Assembly (NCBI RefSeq): GCF_000280495.2
Contig: NZ_CP018016.1
Location: forward strand, 1,116,001-1,180,000
Length of the DNA stretch: 64,000 nt
Direction: 5' to 3'
DNA from: Kosakonia radicincitans DSM 16656
Lineage (GTDB): Bacteria > Pseudomonadota > Gammaproteobacteria > Enterobacterales > Enterobacteriaceae
A model generated the notes under the pieces. That model was not told the DNA's origin. It worked only from the letters and a program-made list of their open reading frames with translations, and searched no databases. The position numbers and the translations under genes were made by a program. Below, piece after piece: positions 1 to 8,132 of the stretch; position 1 is the stretch's first letter, and each line of letters starts with the position of its first letter.

Positions 1-373
1 ATTTGTCGATGAGAATGATGCCACGCCGCCGCAGGCGCAGCAGGTGGTCTATTACTCTCTGGCGATTGGTCACCATCTTGGCGTGATCGATTGCCTGGAA
101 ACGGCGCTTTCCTGCCCTTGGGAGGCTTATCTGGCGTGGATCGGCACGCTGGAGAGCGGCAGTGAAGCGCGGCGAAAAATGGAAGGCGTGCCGCGTTACG
201 GCGAGATTGTTATCGACAGCACGCACGTGATGATGCTGGCCAACGCCTTTGACCGGGCGTTGGCCGGGCAGAATGAACAGCAGCAGGCCTGGAGCAGGGC
301 GCTGCTGTCGATGTTGCACGACATTCATCAGGAAAGCGCTATCTATTTGATGGTAAGGAGATTACGTGACTGA
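1..373 (+). CDS. hycH: Formate hydrogenlyase assembly protein HycH (5' end cut off)
   Basis: HycH is a cytoplasmic accessory protein needed to mature the hydrogenase-3/formate hydrogenlyase complex. The reading frame is open from base 2 and lacks only the first codons; about 123 of roughly 136 residues are present. The text from FVDENDAT through VVYYSLAIGHHLG to the C-terminal AIYLMVRRLRD is nearly identical to E. coli HycH as I remember it. Its stop overlaps the GTG start of hycI by 8 bases, so the two are translationally coupled as the last genes of the hyc operon. Confidence 0.95.
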   Translation, partial: FVDENDATPPQAQQVVYYSLAIGHHLGVIDCLETALSCPWEAYLAWIGTLESGSEARRKMEGVPRYGEIVIDSTHVMMLANAFDRALAGQNEQQQAWSRALLSMLHDIHQESAIYLMVRRLRD

Positions 374-821
374 CGTATTACTTTGCGTGGGCAACAGCAT
401 GATGGGCGACGATGGCGCAGGCCCGTTGCTGGCGCAGATGTGCGCGGAAAACCCGCAGGGAAACTGGCGCGTGATCGACGGCGGCAGCGCACCGGAAAAC
501 GACGTGGTGGCGATCCGCGAGCTGCGCCCGACGCGGTTGCTGATTGTGGATGCTACCGATATGGGGCTGAACCCCGGCGAGATGCGCATTGTCGATCCCG
601 ATGACATCGCGGAGATGTTCCTGATGACCACTCACAATATGCCGCTCAACTATCTGATCGATCAGTTGAAAGAGGATATTGGCGAGGTGATTTTTCTTGG
701 CATTCAGCCCGATATTGTCGGCTTTTACTACCCGATGACGCCGCCAGTGAAAGCGGCGGTAGAAACAATTTACCAGCGGCTGGCTGGCTGGGAAGGCAAC
801 GGCGGGTTCGAGCCGCTATAA
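366..821 (+). CDS. hycI: Hydrogenase 3 maturation endopeptidase HycI
   Basis: HycI is the nickel-dependent protease that removes the C-terminal extension of the hydrogenase-3 large subunit HycE after metal insertion. The 151-residue protein shows the M52 family features: N-terminal VGNSMMGDDGAGP with the metal-binding Asp16 area, VDATDMGLNPG in the middle, and THNMPL near residue 90. It starts with GTG inside the hycH stop region and is slightly shorter at the C-terminus than E. coli HycI (156 residues). It ends just before a symmetrical terminator. Confidence 0.96.
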   Translation: MTDVLLCVGNSMMGDDGAGPLLAQMCAENPQGNWRVIDGGSAPENDVVAIRELRPTRLLIVDATDMGLNPGEMRIVDPDDIAEMFLMTTHNMPLNYLIDQLKEDIGEVIFLGIQPDIVGFYYPMTPPVKAAVETIYQRLAGWEGNGGFEPL

Positions 822-845
822 ACAGCGCCGGGTTTCCGGCGCTGT
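822..845. terminator. Symmetrical hairpin between convergent hycI and the GGDEF gene
   Basis: A perfect 10-bp stem (ACAGCGCCGG / CCGGCGCTGT) with a GTTT loop fills the 25 bases between the hycI stop and the end of the opposing gene. It can serve both strands; neither side has a strong T-run. Confidence 0.75.
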
Positions 846-846
846 A

Positions 847-1803
847 TTAACGACGGCGTTTTTCCGAGTACATCACCTTATCGCAATCTTCCAGCATGCC
901 GCGCAGCGTGGTGTACTTATCGCCGCCGTTTTCAATAATCCCGTGCGAGTAGTTGATGTGATAATTCTTGCCGGAAAGATGGTCGATGGCATCGATGCGT
1001 GATTGCAGATCGAAGAGAAACGCATCAGCATTGTGAGTCGGCGTGTTCGCCAGTAGTACCGCAAACTCACCTCCGCTAAGCCGGGCGGCGATATCCTGAT
1101 CTTTCAGGCATTTTGTCATATTGCTGGCGAAGATTTTTACCACCTCGTCGCCCTCTTTATTCCCCAGCAATTCATTGATCGATTTCAGATTGTCGATGCT
1201 GAAATAGAGCAGACTGAGATCTTTTTTATGCTCTTTGAGCCAGGCAAAACGTTTTTCGCCGGAGCGGTAAAAGCCACGGCTGTTGGGCATGCCGGTCAGC
1301 AAATCGGTCATTGCCATGCTGAGGATCAGAAACTCATCTTCCACAATGGCGGCGAAATCGAGCAGGGTATTGATTTCCGCACTGGAAAACGGGCGCGGAT
1401 AGGTATCGATGACGCAGATGGTTCCGGCAATTGCGCCGTCCGGCAGTCGCACCGGGCAACCCGCATAAAATCGCACCCACGGCTCGCCAACGACAAACGG
1501 GTTTTCGGCAAAGCGCGGATCGGCAAGGGTATCTTTGACAATAAACACGCCCTCTTCGAGGATCGCGTGCGCGCAGAACGACAGATTGCGCGGCGTTTCG
1601 TGGGTATCGATGCCGCTGCGCGACAGCAACCACTGACGATCGCGATCGAGCAGGCTTATCACTGCGATGGGGACATCAAAGGTAGTCTTTGCCGTGCGGG
1701 TGAGCCGGTCAAAACGTTCATCATCCTTTTTATCCAGAAGATCCATCATATACAAAGACTTAAGCCGCTCTCTTTCATTGACTGGCATGGCCGGGAAGAT
1801 CAT
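847..1803 (-). CDS. GAF-GGDEF domain protein with degenerate catalytic site
   Basis: A 318-residue cytoplasmic protein with an N-terminal GAF domain (about 28-155) followed by a GGDEF domain (about 165-318, starting at DLLTGMPNSRGFY). GGDEF domains make cyclic-di-GMP. Here the signature reads SGGEF (243-247), so the third-position metal ligand is Gly. The first metal Asp of the DxD..K..N segment is Ser202 (FSIDNLK). The inhibitory-site Arg is Lys (KDQD). Loss of both metal ligands predicts a GTP-binding or purely regulatory protein rather than a cyclase. The start has AGGA 6 bases upstream. It is absent from this place in E. coli. Confidence 0.85.
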   Translation of the reverse strand: MIFPAMPVNERERLKSLYMMDLLDKKDDERFDRLTRTAKTTFDVPIAVISLLDRDRQWLLSRSGIDTHETPRNLSFCAHAILEEGVFIVKDTLADPRFAENPFVVGEPWVRFYAGCPVRLPDGAIAGTICVIDTYPRPFSSAEINTLLDFAAIVEDEFLILSMAMTDLLTGMPNSRGFYRSGEKRFAWLKEHKKDLSLLYFSIDNLKSINELLGNKEGDEVVKIFASNMTKCLKDQDIAARLSGGEFAVLLANTPTHNADAFLFDLQSRIDAIDHLSGKNYHINYSHGIIENGGDKYTTLRGMLEDCDKVMYSEKRRR

Positions 1804-1861
1804 AGGGCATCCTCGATTTTCTTTGTTTTCTCAAGTGTAGACAGATCTTCCCATCATTGCG

Positions 1862-2776
1862 TTATATATCCGTGGTTTGCCCCTGCGCGCGGATAAAATT
1901 GATAAATGCCTGTAATGGCGCAGGGATTAAGCGCCGCGAATTGTAATAGAGCCACGGGCCGCTAAATGATTGCCACCAGGGTTCCAGCAATGGCGTCAGC
2001 GCGCCGCTTTCGAACGACGGGCGCAGCCACTCTTCAAACAGATAGATGATGCCGCTACCGGCAATCGCTGCCTGCACCGCCAGATCCACCGCGCTGCCGA
2101 CGCTGACCACCAGTGAACCATTCACCTGAATGCGCAGGGTTTCACCCTCGCGGGTAAATTCCCACTCCGGCATTACGCCGCTGGCGTAGCGCCCGCGAAT
2201 GCAGTTGTGGCTAATCAGATCGCGCGGGTGCTGCGGCAGGCCGTAACGCTGCAAATAGGCCGGTGCCGCCGCTGCGGCAAAACGCTGACGGCGCGGGCCG
2301 ATGGGCAGCGCCACCATATCCTGTTCCAGGCTTTCGTCGTAACGGATCCCCGCATCGCAATTGTCGCGAAACACATCCTGTACGTTGCTTTCGGCGACGA
2401 TCTCCAGGCGAATGTCCGGGTATTGCGCCAGAAAAGGGGGGACGATGGTGGGCAGAACCAGCCGTGCCGCGCTGACCGGGACATTCAAACGCAGCGTGCC
2501 GCTCGGCGTGGTGCGATAGCGGTTGATGGCGTCCAGCGCGGCATTCACTTCGCTCATTGCCGGTTGCAGGCGCTCCATCAGCGCTCTGCCTGCCTCGGTC
2601 AGCGCCACGGTACGGGTGGTGCGGTTAAACAGCCGTACGCCGAGTTGCTGCTCGGCGCGGCGCACCGCGTCGCTCAGGCGGGAGGGGTTGGAACCGGTCA
2701 CGCGCGCGGCTTCACGGAAGCCTCCGGCGTTGGCGACCGCGACAATGGCATTTAACAGGGCGAAATCCAGCTTCAT
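1862..2776 (-). CDS. LysR-family transcriptional regulator
   Basis: A 304-residue LysR regulator. The N-terminal winged HTH covers about residues 1-60 (MKLDFALLNAIVAVANAGGF, then SNPSRLSDAVRRAEQQLGVRLFNRTTR) and is followed by a substrate-binding-like effector domain. An in-frame ATG 48 bases upstream exists, but the chosen start matches the usual LysR N-terminus. The gene is divergent from the aldo/keto reductase at 2874, the common arrangement in which a LysR protein controls its neighbour. The effector is unknown. Confidence 0.88.
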   Translation of the reverse strand: MKLDFALLNAIVAVANAGGFREAARVTGSNPSRLSDAVRRAEQQLGVRLFNRTTRTVALTEAGRALMERLQPAMSEVNAALDAINRYRTTPSGTLRLNVPVSAARLVLPTIVPPFLAQYPDIRLEIVAESNVQDVFRDNCDAGIRYDESLEQDMVALPIGPRRQRFAAAAAPAYLQRYGLPQHPRDLISHNCIRGRYASGVMPEWEFTREGETLRIQVNGSLVVSVGSAVDLAVQAAIAGSGIIYLFEEWLRPSFESGALTPLLEPWWQSFSGPWLYYNSRRLIPAPLQAFINFIRAQGQTTDI

Positions 2777-2873
2777 TGTTCGGTTAACCGTACAGTGTGT
2801 ATTAATTTTGCTGGATTGTTGCACAGCCGTACAGCTCCTACAATCGGGTTACTTAACGCACAGGAGGTTTTCC
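2777..2873. promoter_or_regulatory. Divergent promoter region, LysR / aldo-keto reductase
   Basis: The 97-bp intergenic region contains the octamer CCGTACAG twice in direct orientation (2788-2795 and 2827-2834, 39 bp apart) and a strong Shine-Dalgarno CAGGAGG at 2861-2867 for the reductase. The octamers are candidate LysR contact sites by position only. Confidence 0.35.
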
Positions 2874-3734
2874 ATGTCTCAATCCACACTTACTTATCGT
2901 CTTGGCGATCGTCAGGTTGGTCGTCTGGGTTACGGTGCGATGCAACTGGCTGGCCCTGGCGTGTTTGGTCCGCCCGCGGACGAAGCAAAGGCGCTGGCGG
3001 TATTGCGCGATGCTATTGCTGCCGGGGTGAATCATATCGACACCAGTGATTTTTATGGTCCGCATGTCACCAATAAATTGATTAAACAGGCGCTGCATCC
3101 TTATCCGGACGACTTATGCATCGTCACCAAAGTCGGCGCGCGTCGTGATGATAAAGCCAACTGGCTGCCCGCATTCAGCGCCGAAGAGTTGACCCGTGCG
3201 GTGGAAGATAATCTGCGTCACCTCGGTCTGGAGACGATAGAGGTGGTCAACCTGCGTTCGATGTTTGGTGTGCACGAGCCGGAAGAGGGGCCGCTCGAAG
3301 CGCCGCTGGAGGCGTTGATCAAACTGAAAGAGCGCGGGCTGATCCGCCATATCGGGCTGAGCAACGTTACAGCGAAGCAGGTGGCCGACGCGCAGAAAAT
3401 GACGCCCATTGTCTGCGTGCAGAACCTGTATAACGTGGCGATCCGTAAGGATGATGCGCTGGTGGATAGCCTGAACGCGCAGGGCATTGCCTTCGTGCCG
3501 TTCTTCCCGCTGGGCGGTTTCACGCCGTTGCAATCCGGTGAGCTGAACGAGGTGGCGCAATCGCTTAACGCCACGCCGATGCAGGTGGCGCTGGCGTGGC
3601 TGTTGCAGCGTTCGCCGAATATCCTGCTGATCCCCGGTACGTCGTCGCCGCAGCATTTACAGGAAAACATGGCGAGCGCGAACCTCGTGCTGCCGCCGGA
3701 AGCGCTGGAAAAACTCAACGGCATTGGCGCGTAG
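2874..3734 (+). CDS. Aldo/keto reductase, PdxI (YdbC)-like
   Basis: A 286-residue NADPH-dependent aldo/keto reductase. The text RLGYGAMQLAGPGVFGPP, NHIDTSDFYGPHVTN and the C-terminal ALAWLLQRSPNILLIPGTSS closely follow E. coli YdbC, a pyridoxal reductase (pyridoxine 4-dehydrogenase, PdxI). The catalytic Asp-Tyr of the family is visible in TSDFYG, and the cofactor phosphate loop in IPGTSS. Coding continues upstream in frame, but the ATG at 2874 has a CAGGAGG 7 bases before it and matches the family start. It is probably controlled by the divergent LysR gene. Whether it is the true PdxI or a paralogue is open. Confidence 0.88.
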   Translation: MSQSTLTYRLGDRQVGRLGYGAMQLAGPGVFGPPADEAKALAVLRDAIAAGVNHIDTSDFYGPHVTNKLIKQALHPYPDDLCIVTKVGARRDDKANWLPAFSAEELTRAVEDNLRHLGLETIEVVNLRSMFGVHEPEEGPLEAPLEALIKLKERGLIRHIGLSNVTAKQVADAQKMTPIVCVQNLYNVAIRKDDALVDSLNAQGIAFVPFFPLGGFTPLQSGELNEVAQSLNATPMQVALAWLLQRSPNILLIPGTSSPQHLQENMASANLVLPPEALEKLNGIGA

Positions 3735-3740
3735 CTTCTG

Positions 3741-3818
3741 CGCCGGATGGTTGCCCCGATCGGGCCTGTGGGATCGCATCGGTTCATAGGCCCGATAAAG
3801 CATCGCCGCCATCCGGCA
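3741..3818. repeat. REP/BIME-like inverted repeat
   Basis: GCCGGATGG near 3742 and CCATCCGGC near 3809 form inverted ends around GATCGGGCCTGTGG...CATAGGCCCGAT, typical of enterobacterial REP pairs. It lies between the convergent reductase and LacI genes, where such elements usually sit, and may act as a terminator. Confidence 0.65.
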
Positions 3819-3837
3819 ATCAGCCGCCACAGAGCCA

Positions 3838-4833
3838 TTATTTGGGGGGCGCCACCGACTCGCGGCGCACCAGTTCACCTTCGTGTGAACGGGCCGCGTG
3901 CTCGCCTGGCGTCAACAGAATGTCGATGGCGTGACGGATCATCGCCTCCATCGGCACATGAATGGTGGTGAGCGACGGGTTGTAATACTTGCCGAGCACC
4001 GAATCGTCAAACCCGGCCAGCGACACATCCTGCGGCAGGCGCAGCCCCGCTTCCAGACAGGCTTTCGCCACACCAATCGCCATATCGTCATTGCCCGCGA
4101 GGATGCAGGTAAACGGCACCTTGCGCGCTAACAGTTCACGCCCTGCGGCATAACCACTGTCGGTAGACCATGCGCCATGTACCAGCAGTTGCGGGTCTGG
4201 CTCAATACCGGCGCGGCGCAGCGCCTGCTGGTAGCCCGCCAGGCGTTTTTCCCCGGTTGGCGAACCTGCTGCTCCGGCAACAAAAGCAATACGCGTATGC
4301 CCCTGCGCTAACAGGTGGGCCATCATCGTTTCACAACTTTGTTGATGATCGACAAACACGCACTGATTGCGGTGGCGGGAGAGTTCACGGTTGATGACGA
4401 CGATGGGCGTCTGGCTGTTATCGATAATAGCGTCCAGCTCATCGACCGTCAGGTATTTGGGGTAAATCATGATCGCTTCACAGCGCAGCGACATCAGCAG
4501 ATCGATAGCGTCGCGCTCTTCCTGTGCGCTGTGTTTACCGTCTGCCAGCACCAGTTGTCGGCCATGTATTTCACTGTTGGTCGCCGCGTGGTAAGTCAGG
4601 CTGGCGAAAAACGGGCCGTTATACAGCCCGTTGGTGATCACCAGCCCCACTGAGTTGGTCTTATTATTGGCAAGATTGCGCGCCAGCTGGTTGGGGCGAT
4701 AACCCGTTTCGGCAATGGCCTGGAAAATGCGTTCCTTCACTTCCTCACGGACAAAAACTTTGCCATTTAGCGCGCGCGATACCGTCGCTTTCGATACGCC
4801 AGCCAGCCTGGCGACATCCAGTATCGTTACCAT
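3838..4833 (-). CDS. LacI-family repressor, AscG paralogue
   Basis: A 331-residue LacI/GalR repressor. The HTH is at residues 2-25 (TILDVARLAGVSKATVSRALNG), the hinge near 50-60 (RNLANNKTNSVGLV), followed by a periplasmic-binding-like effector domain (LADGKHSAQEERDAI, NDDMAIG, GFDDSVLG). It resembles the true AscG encoded at 12623 over its whole length, including the shared LADGKHSA..ER block. It lies 21 bases downstream of a beta-glucoside PTS gene on the same strand, so it is probably co-transcribed and self-limiting. Its recognition helix is like that of AscG, consistent with the TGAAACCGGTTTCA operators upstream of the PTS gene. Confidence 0.88.
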   Translation of the reverse strand: MVTILDVARLAGVSKATVSRALNGKVFVREEVKERIFQAIAETGYRPNQLARNLANNKTNSVGLVITNGLYNGPFFASLTYHAATNSEIHGRQLVLADGKHSAQEERDAIDLLMSLRCEAIMIYPKYLTVDELDAIIDNSQTPIVVINRELSRHRNQCVFVDHQQSCETMMAHLLAQGHTRIAFVAGAAGSPTGEKRLAGYQQALRRAGIEPDPQLLVHGAWSTDSGYAAGRELLARKVPFTCILAGNDDMAIGVAKACLEAGLRLPQDVSLAGFDDSVLGKYYNPSLTTIHVPMEAMIRHAIDILLTPGEHAARSHEGELVRRESVAPPK

Positions 4834-4854
4834 TTTTCGACCTCACTCTTGTTA

Positions 4855-6720
4855 TTATGCTGGCTGCGCTCCTGTCTCCAGCGACATCAGCGGCATACCG
4901 GGGCTGACAGCACCCTGCGACTGATGGCGAGTCAGCGTAAATTCATCACTGTTCACCACCAGCACCGGCGTGGTCAGATCGTAACCCGCCTGCTCAATGC
5001 GCGCTTTATCGAACTCCAGCAGCGGCGTGCCAGCGGTGACTCTGTCGCCCTCTTTTACCAGCGGCGTAAAGTATTGACCCTGAAGGTTAACGGTATTCAG
5101 ACCAACATGGATCAGTAATTCTGCGCCATTATCACATATCAGGCCGATAGCGTGATGCGTGTCAATTAATGTGGCGACCTGCGCATCACACGGGGCGACC
5201 ACTTTACCTTCGTGAGGAACGATCGCCACACCATCGCCGAGCACTTTCCCGGCAAAGGCTTCATCGGGCACGTTTTCCAGTGCGATCACTTCGCCTTTAA
5301 TCGGGCTGAGCATCTGTAATGAACCGACCTTCAGCGGTGCGGGTTCAGCGCTTTCCTGCGGATCTTCAAAACCGACAAACTGCACCATCACAATAGTCAG
5401 CACAATCGCGGTGCCTGCGCCAACCAGTTCGCCAATAAACGACATTGGCGCATCCGGGCTAATGGCATTCACCAGCGTGAACAGGCCGGGCAGCGCCGCA
5501 TAAGCGTAGTAGAGGCTGCCAAACAGGCTGGCGACCACTGCGCCGATTGCTCCGCCAATACAGCCGCAGATAAACGGTTTTTTAAAGCGCAGCGTCACAC
5601 CGTAAATGGCCGGTTCTGTGATGCCGAAAATGGCGGTAACACCCGCAGAAAGCGAGGTGGCTTTTAGCGCTTTATTGCGGCTTTTGATAAACACGCCAAA
5701 CACGGCGGCCATCTGGCCAATCACCGCGATGGTCTGGTAAGCCTGGAATGAGTCATAACCCTGGGTATCGAAGTTCGCCATGATCACCGGCGTGATCCCC
5801 CAGTGAACGCCAAAAATGACGATCACCTGCCATACGCCGCCAATGATCGCCGCGGCAACGGCCGGAGCGGCATGGAACAGTGTGTTATAGCCATGAGCAA
5901 CGCCCAGCGCGGCCCAACTGGTAATCGGCCCAATCACTACCAGCGTCAGCGGCACGATCACCACAAAACAGAGAAGCGGCGTAAACAGCGGGCTTATCAC
6001 TTCCGGCAGCCATTTTTCGACGCGGCGTTCAAACCAGGAGAGCGCCCAGACAAGGAACAGTGGCGGCAGCACCGATGAGGTATAAACCGTTTCCGCCAGC
6101 GGGAAGAAGAGGAATTTCACTTCGCTACCGGCGGCGATTTTCCCGGCCAGTGCCGTCCACTCCGGGTTGATCAGCGCACAGCAGCAGAGCACGGCAATAA
6201 ACGGATTACATTTAAAATGGCGCGCTGCGGTAATGGCGATAAACACCGGCAGAAAGGCAAACGGCGTCCAGGACATAAAGTTAAGAATGGCGAAGGTACC
6301 AGTGGTTTTGATATCCGCATCCGCGAGGCCCAGCAGAATCAGCAGCCCCTGCAAAATCCCGGCGGCGGCAAGAATATAGACAATCGGGGCAAACACCGCT
6401 GACATGGTGGCGATGACCGCGTCCAGCCAGCGTGTTTTCGGCTGCGCTGCACCACCGTCTTTCTCTTTCACCATGCCGCTCAGGGCGTTAAATACATCGG
6501 CGACATGGGTGCCAATGACCACCTGGAACTGACCGCCGCTCTCCACCACGGCGATAACGCCGGGCAGGCTCTGGATGCTGGCTTTCGCCGTGGCGGGCGT
6601 TTCGTTTAATACCAGACGCAGGCGGGTAGCGCAGCGGGAGAAGTTGTTGATGTTCTCTTCGCCACCCACCTCGCGCAGGATATCACTCGCTAACTTATTG
6701 TAATCCCTGATAACGGCCAT
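4855..6720 (-). CDS. Beta-glucoside-type PTS permease EIIBCA
   Basis: A 621-residue inner-membrane permease that would phosphorylate an aryl- or beta-glucoside during uptake. Domain order is IIB (1-85, phospho-Cys30 in NFSRCATRLRL), IIC (about 105-455, many membrane segments, with the FGITEPAIYG motif), then IIA (about 480-610, phospho-His538 in ELLIHVGLNTV). It resembles BglF and, unlike AscF, carries its own IIA. No 6-phospho-beta-glucosidase lies in this operon; the nearest is AscB at 9471. Two AscG-type operators lie in the upstream region. Confidence 0.92.
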   Translation of the reverse strand: MAVIRDYNKLASDILREVGGEENINNFSRCATRLRLVLNETPATAKASIQSLPGVIAVVESGGQFQVVIGTHVADVFNALSGMVKEKDGGAAQPKTRWLDAVIATMSAVFAPIVYILAAAGILQGLLILLGLADADIKTTGTFAILNFMSWTPFAFLPVFIAITAARHFKCNPFIAVLCCCALINPEWTALAGKIAAGSEVKFLFFPLAETVYTSSVLPPLFLVWALSWFERRVEKWLPEVISPLFTPLLCFVVIVPLTLVVIGPITSWAALGVAHGYNTLFHAAPAVAAAIIGGVWQVIVIFGVHWGITPVIMANFDTQGYDSFQAYQTIAVIGQMAAVFGVFIKSRNKALKATSLSAGVTAIFGITEPAIYGVTLRFKKPFICGCIGGAIGAVVASLFGSLYYAYAALPGLFTLVNAISPDAPMSFIGELVGAGTAIVLTIVMVQFVGFEDPQESAEPAPLKVGSLQMLSPIKGEVIALENVPDEAFAGKVLGDGVAIVPHEGKVVAPCDAQVATLIDTHHAIGLICDNGAELLIHVGLNTVNLQGQYFTPLVKEGDRVTAGTPLLEFDKARIEQAGYDLTTPVLVVNSDEFTLTRHQSQGAVSPGMPLMSLETGAQPA

Positions 6721-6765
6721 TTTTATTTACCTTTTATTATCGGTGACTGAGTAGGTGTAACTGGG

Positions 6766-6815
6766 TGAAACCGGTTTCATGCTAACCTGGTCGGCTCGTC
6801 CTGCAACCGGTTTCA
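6766..6815 (-). promoter_or_regulatory. Two LacI/AscG-type operators upstream of the PTS gene
   Basis: Site 1 (6766-6779) is the perfect palindrome TGAAACCGGTTTCA, which I recall as the AscG consensus in E. coli. Site 2 (6802-6815) is TGCAACCGGTTTCA, one mismatch. Their centres are 36 bp apart, 52 and 88 bp upstream of the PTS start codon. Confidence 0.8.
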
Positions 6816-6924
6816 TGGAAAACTGGGAGGGAAATCACGCCATAATATTGGGCAGGAGGCTTAACAGGCCGGGATTTAAAAGAACTATTAAGGTGTGGCC
6901 CATTGGATATAGGTTCTTGCAGTC

Positions 6925-6968
6925 ATAGCCTTAAGGCTATAAAGTTGTGTCATAGCATTTAGGCTATG
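6925..6968 (+). promoter_or_regulatory. Palindromic operators of the toxin-antitoxin operon
   Basis: ATAGCCTTAAGGCTAT (6925-6940) is a perfect 16-bp palindrome. CATAGC-N6-GCTATG (6951-6968) repeats the same half-site 26 bp downstream, right before the toxin start. Such paired sites are typical of autorepression by the HTH antitoxin. Confidence 0.65.
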
Positions 6969-6979
6969 AGGGAACGGCA

Positions 6980-7340
6980 ATGTGGAACGTAATAACGACG
7001 GAGCGTTTTGACGCATGGTTTAACAAACAAATTGAACCTTTACAGGATGAAGTCCTGGCGATCCTCAAAATATTGAGTGAATACGGTCCCCATCTCGGTC
7101 GGCCGTATGTGGATACTGAAGGGATCAACATTTTTGAATTTGAAGGAATTACGCATTCAATTTGCTGGCCATCCTGTTCGTGCATTTTTTGCTTTTGATC
7201 CAACCCGCCAGGCCATTGTGTTATGCGCAGGCGATAAAACAGGAAAAAATCAGAAGCGGTTTTATCAAGATATGATCAAACTTGCCGAAACCGAGTTAAG
7301 TCATCACCTGAAGAAAAAGGAGTTAACATGGCAACCTTAG
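6980..7340 (+). pseudogene. HigB/RelE-type toxin, frameshifted
   Basis: The first frame (6980 onward) gives the N-terminal half of a HigB2-like RNase toxin (MWNVITTERFDAWF ... LGRPYVDT). It then changes register and stops at 7196. The rest of the toxin (LKGSTFLNLKELRIQFAGHPVRAFFAFDP, shown here in parts: LKELR, GHPVRAFFAFDP, CAGDKTG) continues in another frame to the stop at 7340. The join is at about 7115-7118, where GAT-AC(T)-CTG-AAG seems to have lost two bases (ACTCTG to ACTG). As written, the toxin would lack its catalytic C-terminal half. A sequencing error is the main alternative. The antitoxin gene overlaps the end by 13 bases. Confidence 0.8.
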
Positions 7341-7627
7341 ATGAGATGCTAGCCAAACGAAGCCCGGAGAGCCTTGCGCGCATTGAATCTCGTGTCGATG
7401 AACTTCGCCGCGATATCGTATTAAGTCAGTTACGGGAAGCATTGAATCTTTCTCAAACTGAACTGGCAGCGGCAATGGGCGTGAAGCAACCTACGCTGGC
7501 CAAAATTGAGCAACCGGGTAACGATCCGCGCTTATCAACGCTTAAACGTTATGTCGCGGCCCTGGGCGGCGAATTGAGCATTGATGTCACTTTGCCGGGC
7601 GGTAAAAAGATCGTGTTTCAAATCTGA
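7328..7627 (+). CDS. HigA-type antitoxin, XRE family HTH
   Basis: A 99-residue antitoxin with an XRE helix-turn-helix at about residues 45-70 (LNLSQTELAAAMGVKQPTLAKIEQ). An N-terminal region follows the pattern of antitoxins paired with HigB2/RelE-like toxins that precede them. It overlaps the toxin reading frame by 13 bases, as usual for toxin-first HigBA loci. The gene is intact although its toxin is frameshifted. It should bind the palindromes at 6925-6968. Confidence 0.88.
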   Translation: MATLDEMLAKRSPESLARIESRVDELRRDIVLSQLREALNLSQTELAAAMGVKQPTLAKIEQPGNDPRLSTLKRYVAALGGELSIDVTLPGGKKIVFQI

Positions 7628-7655
7628 ACAAACCCTCTTTCGTCAATTTCGCTGC

Positions 7656-7682
7656 GCCAGTCTGCAAAATCCGCAGGCTGGC
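7656..7682 (+). terminator. Hairpin downstream of the antitoxin gene
   Basis: GCCAGTCTGC and GCAGGCTGGC form a 10-bp stem with one G-U pair around a 7-base loop, 29 bases after the antitoxin stop. There is no clear T-run, so termination strength is uncertain. Confidence 0.4.
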
Positions 7683-7808
7683 ATCATCACGCTCGTCGTC
7701 GTTTCGTACTGATCTGTTCCTCTCCCGTCACGCATATTTCGTTGCAGGCCGAAGCATGGTGTGCCGGGCTGCGTAAACTGGCGGCACATTCACTGATGGA
7801 GAGCACTG

Positions 7809-8132
7809 ATGATCGCTGTACTGTTTGAAGCCGATGTCGCCGCTGGCAAGCAGGATCGCTACCTGCAATTAGCTGCGGAGCTCAAGCCGCAACTGGCAGA
7901 AATCGAGGGTTTTATCGCCATTGAACGCTTTCAGAGCCTGAGCACGGAAGGGAAGATTTTGTCCTTATCCTGGTGGCGGGATGAAGAGGCGGTACTGGCA
8001 TGGAAGAGCAACGTCCTGCACCAGGCAGCGCAGGCGGAAGGACGGCGATCGATTTTCTCGTTTTACCGTATCCGTGTCGCGCAGGTTTTTCGCGATTATT
8101 CATCCGCAGCAGGGAAGACCGACCATGTATGA
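7809..8132 (+). CDS. Antibiotic biosynthesis monooxygenase (ABM)-fold protein
   Basis: A 107-residue protein with the dimeric alpha-beta barrel pattern of ABM/heme-degrading-type monooxygenases: [14 protein letters not shown], a helix [15 protein letters not shown], and [15 protein letters not shown] near residue 60. The [10 protein letters not shown] segment is characteristic of YgiN/ABM proteins. The substrate is unknown. Its stop overlaps the start of the next gene by 8 bases, so it belongs to an operon with the ACT and ArsR genes. Confidence 0.8.
   Translation: MIAVLFEADVAAGKQDRYLQLAAELKPQLAEIEGFIAIERFQSLSTEGKILSLSWWRDEEAVLAWKSNVLHQAAQAEGRRSIFSFYRIRVAQVFRDYSSAAGKTDHV

Noticed and set aside
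2207..2755. 182-codon plus-strand reading frame opposite the LysR gene
   Set aside because: It is a shadow of the LysR gene: no ribosome site, Arg/Gln-rich composition and no domain.
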